Origin: Sphingobacterium sp. FBM7-1
GTDB taxonomy: Bacteria; Bacteroidota; Bacteroidia; Sphingobacteriales; Sphingobacteriaceae
Direction: 5' to 3'
DNA length: 64,000 nt
Assembly: GCF_020687765.1 (NCBI RefSeq)
Contig: NZ_JAJEWJ010000001.1
Location: 248,001-312,000, forward strand
Positions within the stretch are counted from its first letter, which is position 1. Every line of letters begins with the position of its first letter. The notes under the pieces are model-generated. The model was not told the DNA's origin. It worked only from the letters and a program-made list of their open reading frames with translations, and made no database searches. Position numbers and translations under genes: made by a program. Below, piece after piece: positions 1-9,022 of this stretch.

Positions 1-45
1 AAAATTGTTTAATTTAGTACGCTTATATTTCAAACATCGCAATAC

Positions 46-1119
46 ATGACAAAACAAATCGCCAGTCTTGGTTATAACGTATTCTTCGAAGACAACTTAG
101 AATCTTTAGCGTCGTTCATTACCGCGCGCAACTATTCCCAGATTTTGGTATTGGTGGATCGGAATACCAACGATCATTGTTTACCCATCTTACAAGCTGC
201 CCTTTCCGAAATAACGGATTACGATATCATTGAAGTCGACCCGGGAGAAGAAAACAAAAATATTGATTTCTGTATTGGCGTTTGGAAAACGATGTTGGAT
301 TTCGGTGCAGACCGAAAAGCACTGATGATCAATCTGGGCGGAGGAGTGGTTACCGATATGGGTGGATTCGCAGCCTCTACCTATAAGCGGGGGATAGATT
401 TTATCCAGATTCCGACAACCCTGCTCTCCCAAGTAGACGCCTCCGTTGGCGGTAAGACGGGCATCGATTTGGACAACGTAAAAAATATTATCGGGACTTT
501 TACCCAACCGCAGGCAGTCTTTATCAGCGGAAAATTTCTCGACACATTGGATAAACGGCAGATGCGATCCGGATTTTCCGAAGTCATCAAACACGGATTG
601 ATTTACGATAAAGATCTGTTTTACAAGACAAAAATAGTGGATTTAGATCAAGATGATTTAAGTGATATTGTTTTTCGCTCCGTGGAAATTAAAAATGCCG
701 TCATTACCGAAGACCCGACCGAAAAAGGACTCCGGAAAATCTTGAATTTCGGACACACCATCGGGCACGCTATTGAGGGATACTCGCTACTGCATGATAC
801 CGATCCGCTATTACACGGAGAAGCCATTGCATTAGGCATGATCTGCGAGGCATATATTGCACACAAAGCAAACGGGCTGTCGGCCGCCGATATGGCAGCG
901 ATCGTAGAAGCATTTGACCATCGTTTCGAACGTTATACGTTTTCCGAGGAGATCTATCCCGAACTCATCGCCTTGATGCAAAACGACAAAAAGAACGAGG
1001 GCAAAAGATTAGGCTTTGCCTTATTAAGCGAGATCGGAACCTGCGATCATACCCTTTACATCGCCGAAGAATTGATTATCGAAAGCCTGGATTTTTACAG
1101 AAACGGAAAAGCATCATGA
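46..1119 (+). CDS. aroB: 3-dehydroquinate synthase
   Basis: Converts DAHP to 3-dehydroquinate, the second step of the shikimate pathway, in the cytoplasm with NAD and a divalent metal. The 357-residue protein has the family's NAD-binding glycine cluster (GGGVVTDMGGFAA, residues 98-110) and the PTTLLSQVDASVGGKTGI signature (about 123-140). The metal-ligand segments SEVIKHG, FGHTIGHA and LLHGEA are all present in order, so it looks complete and active. The start ATG lies 45 nt into the window. Its stop overlaps the next start in an ATGA arrangement, so it is probably co-translated with the ThuA-like gene, although no shared pathway is apparent. Confidence 0.97.
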   Translation: MTKQIASLGYNVFFEDNLESLASFITARNYSQILVLVDRNTNDHCLPILQAALSEITDYDIIEVDPGEENKNIDFCIGVWKTMLDFGADRKALMINLGGGVVTDMGGFAASTYKRGIDFIQIPTTLLSQVDASVGGKTGIDLDNVKNIIGTFTQPQAVFISGKFLDTLDKRQMRSGFSEVIKHGLIYDKDLFYKTKIVDLDQDDLSDIVFRSVEIKNAVITEDPTEKGLRKILNFGHTIGHAIEGYSLLHDTDPLLHGEAIALGMICEAYIAHKANGLSAADMAAIVEAFDHRFERYTFSEEIYPELIALMQNDKKNEGKRLGFALLSEIGTCDHTLYIAEELIIESLDFYRNGKAS

Positions 1120-1841
1120 AACCTATTTTACTCACTATAATGATAACGCTACTTTCGGCACCCACCTTTGTTGGTTACAGCCAAGATCGGGTATTGGTTT
1201 TTACAAAAACGGCTGGTTTCCGCCATAAAAGCATTCCGAAAGGAGTAGCGACGGTTACCACATTATTACAAAGAGAAGGTATAAGCGTGGTACACAGTGA
1301 AGATTCCCGCTATTTCTGTACGGATAGTTTAAGTCAATTTGGCGCTGTCCTATTCTTAAGCACCACGGGCAATATATTAGATAACGAGCAGAAAGCAGCC
1401 TTTCAGCAATTTATCCGATCGGGTAAAGGCTTTGTGGGTATACACGCTGCATCCGATACCGAGTTTGAATGGCCATGGTATGGCGAACTAGTTGGGGGGT
1501 ATTTTACGCGGCATCCACAGGTGCAAGACGCCAAAATAGACATTGTTGACGGCACACATCCCTCAACCAAACATCTGCCGGCGATTTGGTGGCATAAAGA
1601 CGAATGGTACGATTTCCGAGACATACAACCTGGTTTGCATATTTTGATGACGCTCGACGAGCAAAGTTATGAAGGCGGAACCATGGGGAAGTTCCACCCC
1701 ATAGCGTGGTTTCGGGAATTTGATGGTGGGCGGACTTTTTATACCGGACTTGGGCATACCGATGAATCTTTCGATAGCATTCCTTTTCAAAAGCATATTG
1801 TGGGTGGTGTAAAGTACGTATTAAAGCATGCAGATGAATAA
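1116..1841 (+). CDS. ThuA-like domain protein, exported
   Basis: A 241-residue protein with an N-terminal signal peptide (about 1-23, ending before QDRVLVF), so it should act in the periplasm or envelope. The rest is one ThuA-like domain (glutamine-amidotransferase-like fold). Recognisable segments are VLVFTKTAGFRHKSIPKG, GFVGIHAASDTEFEWPWYG, WWHKDEWY and the terminal GRTFYTGLGHTDESF. ThuA proteins are linked to degradation of trehalose/sucrose-type sugars through 3-keto intermediates, but the reaction of this subtype is not settled. It starts inside the aroB stop and overlaps the next gene by 14 nt, indicating a polycistronic unit. Substrate is unknown. Confidence 0.85.
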   Translation: MKPILLTIMITLLSAPTFVGYSQDRVLVFTKTAGFRHKSIPKGVATVTTLLQREGISVVHSEDSRYFCTDSLSQFGAVLFLSTTGNILDNEQKAAFQQFIRSGKGFVGIHAASDTEFEWPWYGELVGGYFTRHPQVQDAKIDIVDGTHPSTKHLPAIWWHKDEWYDFRDIQPGLHILMTLDEQSYEGGTMGKFHPIAWFREFDGGRTFYTGLGHTDESFDSIPFQKHIVGGVKYVLKHADE

Positions 1842-3135
1842 ATGGCTGATTTCCTTTTTTATTTTTCTTTCCATGATGCCCTGTATGGCGCAGGATATGT
1901 CTCTTATCAAAAAAGAGTTAGATCAATCAGCTGTACTAAATAATCATGTATTTGGATTTAGCCTATATGATATCGGTCACAACCGATTTTTGCTAGGCCA
2001 CCAGGAGGATAAGCATTTTACACCCGCCTCCAATACGAAGATATTCACCCTTTTTACCGCACTTCAAAACTTAGGAGACACGATCCCCGCCTTACACTAT
2101 ATCGAAAGGGGGGATTCGTTAATTTTTTGGTCCACGGGCGATCCTACCTTTCTACATCCTAAGTTGGACGTCGGTAAAGCGTACCATTTTTTAGCAAGCT
2201 CTGCTAAAAAGCTTTATTATGCGGCGGATGTGGTGGAAACAGAACCGTTTTATCGCATGGGCTGGGCTATGGAAGATTACGATGCGTACTACCAGCCGGA
2301 GATCAGTACATTTCCTATCTATGGTAATGTAGCGACCTTTCGAGAAGAAGGGAATAAGCTCAGGATATTTCCGGCGCGATTCCAAACCAGCATAGCTGTC
2401 GGCGATACCGGTGGTAACAAATTTGAAGTTCGTCGCAGTTGGACAAGTAACACATTTTTACAGAATGGCCACCGCGTTCCGAAAAATTACGTTACCCAGA
2501 AGCCCTTTCGATATACCGATACACTATTTAAAGAATTACTTCAGGATACCTTGCGTAAAGCGATAGAAATCATCTCGTATTCGAAGCCTACTGAAGTAGA
2601 TACCTTATTTGGTGCAGCTACGCGCGACGTCCTCCGCGAAATGATGTTGGTCAGTGACAATTTTCTCGCCGAACAGCTCTTGATGGTCGTAGCCAACCAT
2701 CGATACGGCACGTTTAACACCGTCCGTTTACGAAAAGACATGGCTGCCGCATTTCATGCCGCCCTTACCGATCAGATCGATCTGTATGATGGAAGCGGTT
2801 TATCGCCCTACAACAAAGTGACCCCACGGAGTATCGTCGAGTTATTACTGATGATAGCGGGCGAAGTTCCCGATGTCCAAGCGTTACGGTACCTATTTGC
2901 CGCCGGTGGCAGAGAAGGAACGCTTAAAAATACTTACCAGCTAGATAGGGGCGTGCCCTTTGTATGGGCAAAAACAGGAACGCTAAAGGGTGTGTATTGC
3001 CTGAGTGGTTATATCCAGACACGTAGCGGACGCCATTTAGCCTTTTCGTTTCTTCATAACAATTTTGTCGGACCTGCAAGCCCCGTACGACAAGAGGTTG
3101 CCCGGATTATCACGGCTATCCGGAAGAATTATTGA
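1828..3135 (+). CDS. dacB: D-alanyl-D-alanine carboxypeptidase/endopeptidase (PBP4 type)
   Basis: A 435-residue penicillin-binding protein of the S13 (PBP4) family that trims or cleaves peptidoglycan cross-links in the periplasm. A signal peptide covers about residues 1-21. The three catalytic motifs are visible: SxxK as SNTK (68-71, nucleophile Ser68), the SxN-type region DGSGLSPYN, and KTG in WAKTGTLKG. Length is close to the family norm. Two in-frame starts exist (1828 and 1834), both inside the end of the ThuA-like gene; 1828 is used here but 1834 is equally plausible. Confidence 0.93.
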   Translation: MQMNKWLISFFIFLSMMPCMAQDMSLIKKELDQSAVLNNHVFGFSLYDIGHNRFLLGHQEDKHFTPASNTKIFTLFTALQNLGDTIPALHYIERGDSLIFWSTGDPTFLHPKLDVGKAYHFLASSAKKLYYAADVVETEPFYRMGWAMEDYDAYYQPEISTFPIYGNVATFREEGNKLRIFPARFQTSIAVGDTGGNKFEVRRSWTSNTFLQNGHRVPKNYVTQKPFRYTDTLFKELLQDTLRKAIEIISYSKPTEVDTLFGAATRDVLREMMLVSDNFLAEQLLMVVANHRYGTFNTVRLRKDMAAAFHAALTDQIDLYDGSGLSPYNKVTPRSIVELLLMIAGEVPDVQALRYLFAAGGREGTLKNTYQLDRGVPFVWAKTGTLKGVYCLSGYIQTRSGRHLAFSFLHNNFVGPASPVRQEVARIITAIRKNY

Positions 3136-3174
3136 GTAAGCAATTCCTATTTTTTACTATCTTCGCTATGATTT

Positions 3175-4482
3175 ATGCGTGTTATTGAAAAAAACAACAA
3201 ACGCCTGATTCGCTCTTGGTCGATGTTCGACTGGGCGAACTCTGCTTATAACCTCGTTATTACGTCGACTATCTTTCCGGCTTATTATACGGCAATTACC
3301 CAGACGCCGGAAAAAGGAGACTTCGTTAACTTTTTTGGATTCGAGATTATCAATACCGCGCTTTCCAATTTCGCTTTGGCTTTTTCCTATCTTTTCATGG
3401 CGCTTCTACTGCCTTTTGTTTCCTCTTACGCCGATGTAAGGGGGAAAAAGAAAACCATGATGATGTTCTTTACCTATTTTGGAGCAATAGCCTGTATGGG
3501 CTTATTCTTTTTTAAACTCGAAACCCTGGAACTGGGCGTGATATTGTTTGGGTTAGCAGCCATGGGCTATATTGGCGGAGTACTATTTAATAATTCCTAT
3601 TTACCCGAGATCGCTACCGTCGATAAACAAGATAAAGTGAGTGCACAAGGCTTTGCTTATGGGTACGTTGGCTGTGTAACCCTGCAGATGATTTGCTTGG
3701 TTTTTATTTTGCAGCCAGCATGGTTTGGTATTACCGATCCATCCGTTGGTCCGCGATTATCCTTTTTGCTCGTCGGCTTGTGGTGGGCCGGCTTCTCTAC
3801 GATTCCATTTGTTGCCCTCCCCGGGAATAAAAAATCGGCTGTCAGAGCCTCTAAGAAAATATTCCGTACGGTCATCATCGAGTATCGTATCGTATGGAGG
3901 CGCATACGAAAAATGCAACGCATTCGTCGGTTTTTGCCCGCTTATTTCTTTTATGCCGCAGGCGTGCAAACAGTCATGATTGTTGCCGCTGCCTTTGGTG
4001 CTAAAGAACTTCAACTGGAAAGTGCTAAATTAATCATTACGATATTGTTAATACAATTGGTTGCCATATTTGGTGCCTTTCTGATGTCTAAACTTTCCGG
4101 TGTTTTTGGCAATATAAAAGTTTTGATGCTCGTGATTCTGGTTTGGATGGGAGTCTGCGTCTCCGCGTTTTTCATCCGTACCGAAATGGAGTTTTATATG
4201 TTGGCATGTGTAGTAGGTTTAGTAATGGGAGGCATACAGTCGCTTTCGCGTTCAACCTATTCAAAACTACTCCCCGAAAATAGTAAGGATACCGCCTCTT
4301 TTTTTAGCTTTTACGATATTACTGAAAAATTGGCCGTTGTACTCGGGCTATTTTCTTTTGGATTAATTGAGCAGTTTACCCATAATATACGCTATTCTGC
4401 TCTATTTCTCTCCGTATTTTTTATAATTGGATGTGGTTTGCTCTTTCGCATGCTAAGATTTAATAAGGTGATGACGTTATGA
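3175..4482 (+). CDS. MFS transporter, UMF1/Atg22-like
   Basis: A 435-residue integral membrane protein with about 12 hydrophobic segments. The opening WSMFDWANSAYNLVITSTIFPAYY region, split here as WSMFDWANSAYN then a helix, is typical of the UMF1 (Atg22-like) group of the major facilitator superfamily. The substrate is not known for bacterial members. A basic central loop (about residues 225-255, rich in Arg/Lys) separates the two six-helix halves. Its stop overlaps the start of the LutA-like gene by ATGA, suggesting co-expression. Confidence 0.88.
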   Translation: MRVIEKNNKRLIRSWSMFDWANSAYNLVITSTIFPAYYTAITQTPEKGDFVNFFGFEIINTALSNFALAFSYLFMALLLPFVSSYADVRGKKKTMMMFFTYFGAIACMGLFFFKLETLELGVILFGLAAMGYIGGVLFNNSYLPEIATVDKQDKVSAQGFAYGYVGCVTLQMICLVFILQPAWFGITDPSVGPRLSFLLVGLWWAGFSTIPFVALPGNKKSAVRASKKIFRTVIIEYRIVWRRIRKMQRIRRFLPAYFFYAAGVQTVMIVAAAFGAKELQLESAKLIITILLIQLVAIFGAFLMSKLSGVFGNIKVLMLVILVWMGVCVSAFFIRTEMEFYMLACVVGLVMGGIQSLSRSTYSKLLPENSKDTASFFSFYDITEKLAVVLGLFSFGLIEQFTHNIRYSALFLSVFFIIGCGLLFRMLRFNKVMTL

Positions 4483-5207
4483 AAGTAGAACTTTTTATAC
4501 CCTGTTTTGTAGATCAGATTTATCCGGAAACTGCTTTCAGTACAGTGAAATTACTGCAAAAGGCAGGTTGTGAAGTTGTTTACAATCCCAAGCAAACCTG
4601 TTGCGGACAACCCGCCTATAACGCAGGGTTTTGGGACGAAGCCAAAACGATAGGTTTGAAATTTCTGGAGGATTTTTCTGAAGACCATTATATTGTGTCG
4701 CCGTCGGCTTCTTGTACCGGTATGGTTAAAAATGGATACGACGACTTATTCACCAATTCTACGGTACATAATCGTTGCCGAACCATACAATCGAACATCT
4801 ACGAACTGAGTGACTTTTTAGTAAATGTGCTCAAAAAAGATTATTTTGGAGCAGAATTAGTAGGTCGGGCCGTGTATCACGATTCGTGTGCAGCCTTAAG
4901 GGAATGTAATATTAAAGATGAACCCCGGCAGCTGCTATCCCACGTAGGTGGCCTAGAAGTGGTTCCGATGCGTGACCAGGAAACCTGTTGCGGATTCGGT
5001 GGCACTTTTGCCGTAAAATTCGAAGGTATTTCGGCAGCGATGGCCGAACAAAAAGTACAAAATGCCATGGCGGTTAAAGCTGACTATATTATTTCGACAG
5101 ATAGCTCCTGTCTATTGCAATTACAGGGTTACATTGACAAGCACCAACTTCCCGTCAAAACCAAACACCTTGCGGATGTATTGACTGCCGGATGGGCCAA
5201 TATTTAA
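4479..5207 (+). CDS. lutA: LutA/YkgE-like CCG-domain Fe-S protein
   Basis: A 242-residue cytoplasmic protein with two cysteine-rich CCG domains (QTCCGQPAYNAGFW near residue 42 and ETCCGFGGTFAVKF near 165), the signature of LutA, GlpC and heterodisulfide-reductase-like subunits. In Bacillus, LutABC oxidises L-lactate. Here no lutB or lutC follows; the neighbours are transporters, so the role in lactate oxidation is only inferred. The start overlaps the preceding MFS stop in ATGA. Confidence 0.85.
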   Translation: MKVELFIPCFVDQIYPETAFSTVKLLQKAGCEVVYNPKQTCCGQPAYNAGFWDEAKTIGLKFLEDFSEDHYIVSPSASCTGMVKNGYDDLFTNSTVHNRCRTIQSNIYELSDFLVNVLKKDYFGAELVGRAVYHDSCAALRECNIKDEPRQLLSHVGGLEVVPMRDQETCCGFGGTFAVKFEGISAAMAEQKVQNAMAVKADYIISTDSSCLLQLQGYIDKHQLPVKTKHLADVLTAGWANI

Positions 5208-5325
5208 GGTAATGGACAGGCTGGAGAAAGAATAATTACCGGTTGCCGTAATCGATTTTTTACAAAATTAAAAATGGAGATAACCGGAAAAACTGGAATT
5301 TTTATTTTCTTTGTAGCAAAGTAGC

Positions 5326-5363
5326 CAAAATCAATTAGGCAATCGCCTAATAATTTTGTTTTT
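5326..5363 (+). terminator. Probable rho-independent terminator after lutA-like gene
   Basis: An imperfect hairpin pairs CAAAAT..ATTAGGC (5326-5340) with GCCTAAT.ATTTTG (5345-5358), with a 4-nt loop and small bulges, and is followed by five T. It ends the + strand operon before the POT transporter. The 3' arm contains TAATTTTG (5351-5358), which also matches a -7 promoter element, so the two signals overlap. Confidence 0.4.
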
Positions 5364-5383
5364 ATGATAATAACTTTGAAGAG

Positions 5384-6967
5384 ATGAATCAACAGAAAGA
5401 AGACGGAGTCCTGGTTAATCACCTGGCCGAGCAGGGCATTGATAGTAAAATGGTGATGGGCCATCCCGCAAGTTTATTTGTATTGTTTTTTACAGAAATG
5501 TGGGAACGCTTTAGTTACTACGGGATGCGTGCCCTGTTGACCGTATTTCTTATTACAGAAGTAGCCAAAGGAGGATGGGGATGGACAAATGCAGAAGCCA
5601 TGCAACTTTACGCCTGGTACACCGGATTGGTTTACCTTACACCGTTGATCGGGGGGATGATTGCCGATAAACTTACAGGATACCGTCAGGCGATTACTTT
5701 GGGGGCATTGATTATGACCCTAGGGCACCTTTCCATGGCCTTTGAAACCATTACGCCGAACTTTTTTTACGTCGGCTTGGTATTCATGATATTAGGAAAC
5801 GGTCTGTTCAAACCGAATATTTCCTCTATGGTCGGGCAACTTTATCCAGACACCAGCTCGAAGAAAGATGCCGGATATACCATTTTCTATATGGGCATTA
5901 ACGCCGGTGCATTTTTAGGCATGTTGCTTTGTGGCTATATCGGTGAGAAAATCGGTTGGCATTACGGTTTCGGTTTAGCGGGTGTATTTATGTTCTTTGG
6001 TATGCTACAATTCTTCTTCGCGCAGAAGATTTTCGGTGTGATCGGCGAAAAACCCGATAAAAATCCGCAGCTTGAGGAGCAGGTAAAGCATGCTACCGAC
6101 GACGATACACCTAAACATGTGGTGCGTGATCGGCTGATTGTAGTAGGGGTACTGATGTTTGCCAGTTTGTTCTTTTTCTTCGCATTCGAGCAGGCAGGCG
6201 GGTCGATGTCTATATTTGCCAAAGATTATACCCAACGGGTTTTAGAGGGTAACGCGGGCCTTACTTTTAAGTGGGTCGATGCCGCACTAACGATATTTCC
6301 AATTATAATCGTGACTTGGGTACTCTATAGTCTGGCAAAAAAGATTGCTAAAACCTATCCTTTAACGATTTTCTTTACGGCACTATCTTTTGCCATCATT
6401 TGGGGCCTCGGTATATGGAAAGTATATCGTGAATTTAGCGCAGAGCAAACCGAAGTAACCGTTTCCTGGTTCCAGATTTTGAATTCCTTCTTTATAATTA
6501 CCTTAGCTTCTTCCTTCAGTAAAATGTGGGAAAAAGTATGGAATCCTTCCGGACCGGTGAAATTTGCCATGGGGCTACTTTTAGTAGGCATCGGCTTTAT
6601 TGCTTTGGCCTTCGGTGCAAGCAGTATACCTCAGGGCGCTACAACGGCGTCTGTTAGCATGATTTGGCTTATACTAGCGTATTTTTTCCATACCACAGGC
6701 GAATTATGTTTATCGCCTGTAGGCTTGTCTTACGTAAGTAAGCTCTCGCCCAAGAAATTAGCAGGCTTACTCTTCGGACTCTGGTTTACCGCCTCTGCCA
6801 TTGCCAACTTTATTGCCGGTATGACAGGGTCTTATATTGACAAGATATCACAAACCTATTCGATGTCGGTATTCTTCTATATCATAGCTGCTATTCCGAT
6901 GCTTGTTGCCGTCTTGTTATTGCTGTTTAATCCGATGTTGAAGAAGATGATGCATGGGATTAACTAA
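5384..6967 (+). CDS. Peptide MFS transporter (POT/PTR family)
   Basis: A 527-residue proton-coupled oligopeptide transporter of the inner membrane. The POT signature EMWERFSYYGMRALL sits in the first helix (about residues 33-47) and GNGLFKPNISSMVGQLY in helix 4-5, the usual second POT signature. About 14 hydrophobic segments fit the family. A ribosome-binding GAAGAG precedes the ATG. A TAATTTTG promoter-like element lies 26 nt upstream. It is monocistronic between a probable terminator and a repeat-filled gap. Confidence 0.95.
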   Translation: MNQQKEDGVLVNHLAEQGIDSKMVMGHPASLFVLFFTEMWERFSYYGMRALLTVFLITEVAKGGWGWTNAEAMQLYAWYTGLVYLTPLIGGMIADKLTGYRQAITLGALIMTLGHLSMAFETITPNFFYVGLVFMILGNGLFKPNISSMVGQLYPDTSSKKDAGYTIFYMGINAGAFLGMLLCGYIGEKIGWHYGFGLAGVFMFFGMLQFFFAQKIFGVIGEKPDKNPQLEEQVKHATDDDTPKHVVRDRLIVVGVLMFASLFFFFAFEQAGGSMSIFAKDYTQRVLEGNAGLTFKWVDAALTIFPIIIVTWVLYSLAKKIAKTYPLTIFFTALSFAIIWGLGIWKVYREFSAEQTEVTVSWFQILNSFFIITLASSFSKMWEKVWNPSGPVKFAMGLLLVGIGFIALAFGASSIPQGATTASVSMIWLILAYFFHTTGELCLSPVGLSYVSKLSPKKLAGLLFGLWFTASAIANFIAGMTGSYIDKISQTYSMSVFFYIIAAIPMLVAVLLLLFNPMLKKMMHGIN

Positions 6968-6970
6968 TAT

Positions 6971-6994
6971 TTCTTTTTTTTTAAAAAAAAAGAA
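6971..6994. repeat. A/T-tract palindrome
   Basis: A perfect 24-nt palindrome made of TTC, nine T, nine A and GAA lies just after the POT transporter stop. In RNA it could fold as an A-U hairpin; in DNA the paired tracts would bend the helix. It could serve as a weak terminator, but there is no clean downstream U-run. Confidence 0.6.
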
Positions 6995-7004
6995 TGAAAA
7001 AATC

Positions 7005-7078
7005 GTCGCTTCGGATATTTGAGATCATGGATTGTACTAAGGATGAGTTTCTACATACCTCAAATATCCGGATGCGAC
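7005..7078. repeat. Long inverted repeat (shared palindromic element, copy 1)
   Basis: The arm GTCGCTTCGGATATTTGAG (7005-7023) is repeated in reverse complement at 7059-7078 with one mismatch and one gap, around a 35-nt spacer. The first 16 bases match the arm of the perfect palindrome at 56457-56498 at 15 positions. This suggests an interspersed palindromic element, not a one-off terminator. No protein is encoded in the gap. Confidence 0.7.
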
Positions 7079-7113
7079 CTTTAATCTTAAGGGGGGATTA
7101 GTGCAAATCTTAA
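7064..7113. repeat. 50-bp direct repeat, copy 1
   Basis: This block starts ATATCCGGATGCGACC and ends GATTAGTGCAAATCTTAA. It recurs 84 bp downstream with six or so substitutions and no gaps. It includes the right arm of the inverted repeat at 7005-7078. Confidence 0.75.
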
Positions 7114-7147
7114 TATAGTGGATACGGTAGAATCGTTTAGTCTTCAG

Positions 7148-7197
7148 ATATCCGGATGTGACCTTCAAGCTTAAAAGAGGATTAGTGCAAATCTTAA
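7148..7197. repeat. 50-bp direct repeat, copy 2
   Basis: Second copy of the 7064-7113 block, starting ATATCCGGATGTGACC and ending GATTAGTGCAAATCTTAA. It ends 13 bp before the GTG start of the next gene, so the repeat forms that gene's leader or promoter region. It lacks the left inverted arm that accompanies copy 1. Confidence 0.75.
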
Positions 7198-7210
7198 ATT
7201 TTTATAACAG

Positions 7211-7936
7211 GTGACCGACAGTTTAGTTATTATTCCGACCTATAACGAAAAGGAAAATATAGCGAAAATCATCCGAAAGGTTTTTTCCTTGGGTGTTCCT
7301 TTTGATGTTCTGATCGTTGATGACGGATCACCGGATGGTACTGCGGGTATTGTTAAAGCACTCCAGCAGGAATATCCCGATCGTCTATTTATGGAGGAAA
7401 GGACTGGGAAACTGGGGTTGGGAACTGCCTATATTCATGGATTCCGGTGGGCACTGCAACGGCACTATAGCTATGTTTACGAGATGGATGCGGATTTTAG
7501 TCACAATCCTGAAGACTTACTTCGCTTACGTCAGGCATGTTTGGAGGGAGCTGATATGGCAATCGGTTCGCGCTATATCAAAGGCGTTAACGTCGTAAAC
7601 TGGCCCATGAGCCGGGTGCTAATGTCGTATTTTGCCTCCGCGTATGTGCGACTTATTATGCGTATCCCCATTCAAGATGCCACGGCCGGCTTCGTATGCT
7701 TTTCACGGAAAGTATTGGAAACGATTCCCTTGGACAACATTAGGTTTATCGGTTACGCTTTCCAGATCGAAATGAAATTTACGGCCATCAAATACGGGTT
7801 CAAACTCGTCGAAGTCCCTATTATATTTACCGATCGCACCGAGGGCGTTTCTAAAATGAGTACACACATATTCAGAGAAGCATTTTTCGGCGTTATACAG
7901 CTCAAAGTCGAGAGTTGGTTTAAGAAATATAAATAG
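7211..7936 (+). CDS. Polyprenol monophosphomannose synthase-like glycosyltransferase (GT2)
   Basis: A 241-residue soluble GT-A glycosyltransferase resembling dolichyl/polyprenyl-phosphate mannose synthases, which charge a lipid carrier with mannose from GDP-mannose. Motifs in order: VIIPTYNEKENI (6-17), DDGSPDG near residue 37, the metal-binding EMDADFSHNPEDL near 95, and GSRYIKG near 120. There is no C-terminal membrane domain. The start is GTG, placed just after the direct repeat; no strong Shine-Dalgarno is visible. ruvB follows after 16 nt. Confidence 0.9.
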   Translation: MTDSLVIIPTYNEKENIAKIIRKVFSLGVPFDVLIVDDGSPDGTAGIVKALQQEYPDRLFMEERTGKLGLGTAYIHGFRWALQRHYSYVYEMDADFSHNPEDLLRLRQACLEGADMAIGSRYIKGVNVVNWPMSRVLMSYFASAYVRLIMRIPIQDATAGFVCFSRKVLETIPLDNIRFIGYAFQIEMKFTAIKYGFKLVEVPIIFTDRTEGVSKMSTHIFREAFFGVIQLKVESWFKKYK

Positions 7937-7952
7937 TTAACTTCGCGTATAT

Positions 7953-8975
7953 ATGAATGAGTATCTTGATCCCAATCCAGAAAAGCTAAATCCTGTTGAT
8001 AGAGATATAGAAAGGGCGTTACGTCCGCAGGTTTTTGAGGATTTTACAGGACAGGCGAAAATTCTAGAAAACCTCTCTATTTTTGTTAAAGCAGCAAAAC
8101 TGCGTAGCGAAGCCCTAGATCATGTATTGCTGCATGGCCCTCCCGGATTAGGTAAAACCACATTATCACATATTATCGCCAACGAAATGGGCGTGAATAT
8201 TAAGATTACCTCTGGACCTGTTTTAGATAAACCGGGTGATCTAGCCGGTTTGCTGACGAATCTGGAAGAAGGCGATGTATTATTTATCGACGAAATTCAC
8301 CGATTAAGCCCGCTAGTTGAAGAATATCTTTACTCCGCTATGGAGGATTTTAAGATTGATATTATGCTGGAAACTGGTCCCAATGCCCGCTCGGTACAAA
8401 TTTCCTTAAATCCTTTTACCCTTATTGGTGCAACGACCCGATCCGGCTTATTAACGGCGCCTTTACGTGCCCGATTTGGTATTAATTCACGACTTCAGTA
8501 CTATGACGCTAAGCTGTTGACTACAATAACGTTAAGGTCTGCTCATATTTTAAATACACCGATCACAGAAGAAGGCGCTTATGAGATAGCGCGAAGAAGT
8601 CGGGGTACCCCTCGAATCGCTAATGCCTTATTACGCAGAACACGGGATTTTGCGCAAATTAAGGGGAACGGCTCGGTTGATAAAGCTATCGCACAGTACG
8701 CGTTGAATGCGTTGAACGTTGACGAAAACGGACTGGACGAAATGGATAATCGGATTCTGACAACAATCATTGATAAATTCAAAGGCGGGCCCGTCGGATT
8801 AAAAACAATCGCTACAGCAGTCGGTGAGGATGAAGGAACGATCGAAGAAGTGTACGAACCGTTCTTGATTCAAGAAGGCTATCTCATGCGTACATCCCGG
8901 GGCCGCGAATGTACCGAACTGGCCTTTAAACACCTAGGACGAAATACATTCCATAAAGGAAATACCTTGTTTTAA
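7953..8975 (+). CDS. ruvB: Holliday junction branch migration ATPase RuvB
   Basis: A 340-residue AAA+ motor that, with RuvA, drives branch migration of Holliday junctions. Walker A is [12 protein letters not shown] (about 60-71), Walker B is LFIDEIHRL, the sensor region is GATTRSGLL, and the C-terminal winged helix ends [17 protein letters not shown]. Length is typical. It follows the GT2 gene closely, so the two are likely co-transcribed; ruvA and ruvC are not in the window. Confidence 0.97.
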   Translation: MNEYLDPNPEKLNPVDRDIERALRPQVFEDFTGQAKILENLSIFVKAAKLRSEALDHVLLHGPPGLGKTTLSHIIANEMGVNIKITSGPVLDKPGDLAGLLTNLEEGDVLFIDEIHRLSPLVEEYLYSAMEDFKIDIMLETGPNARSVQISLNPFTLIGATTRSGLLTAPLRARFGINSRLQYYDAKLLTTITLRSAHILNTPITEEGAYEIARRSRGTPRIANALLRRTRDFAQIKGNGSVDKAIAQYALNALNVDENGLDEMDNRILTTIIDKFKGGPVGLKTIATAVGEDEGTIEEVYEPFLIQEGYLMRTSRGRECTELAFKHLGRNTFHKGNTLF

Positions 8976-9022
8976 ACCATCCTCGTCCAAACCCTTTTAG
9001 CTGTGCTGGCCCCTTAAAAACA

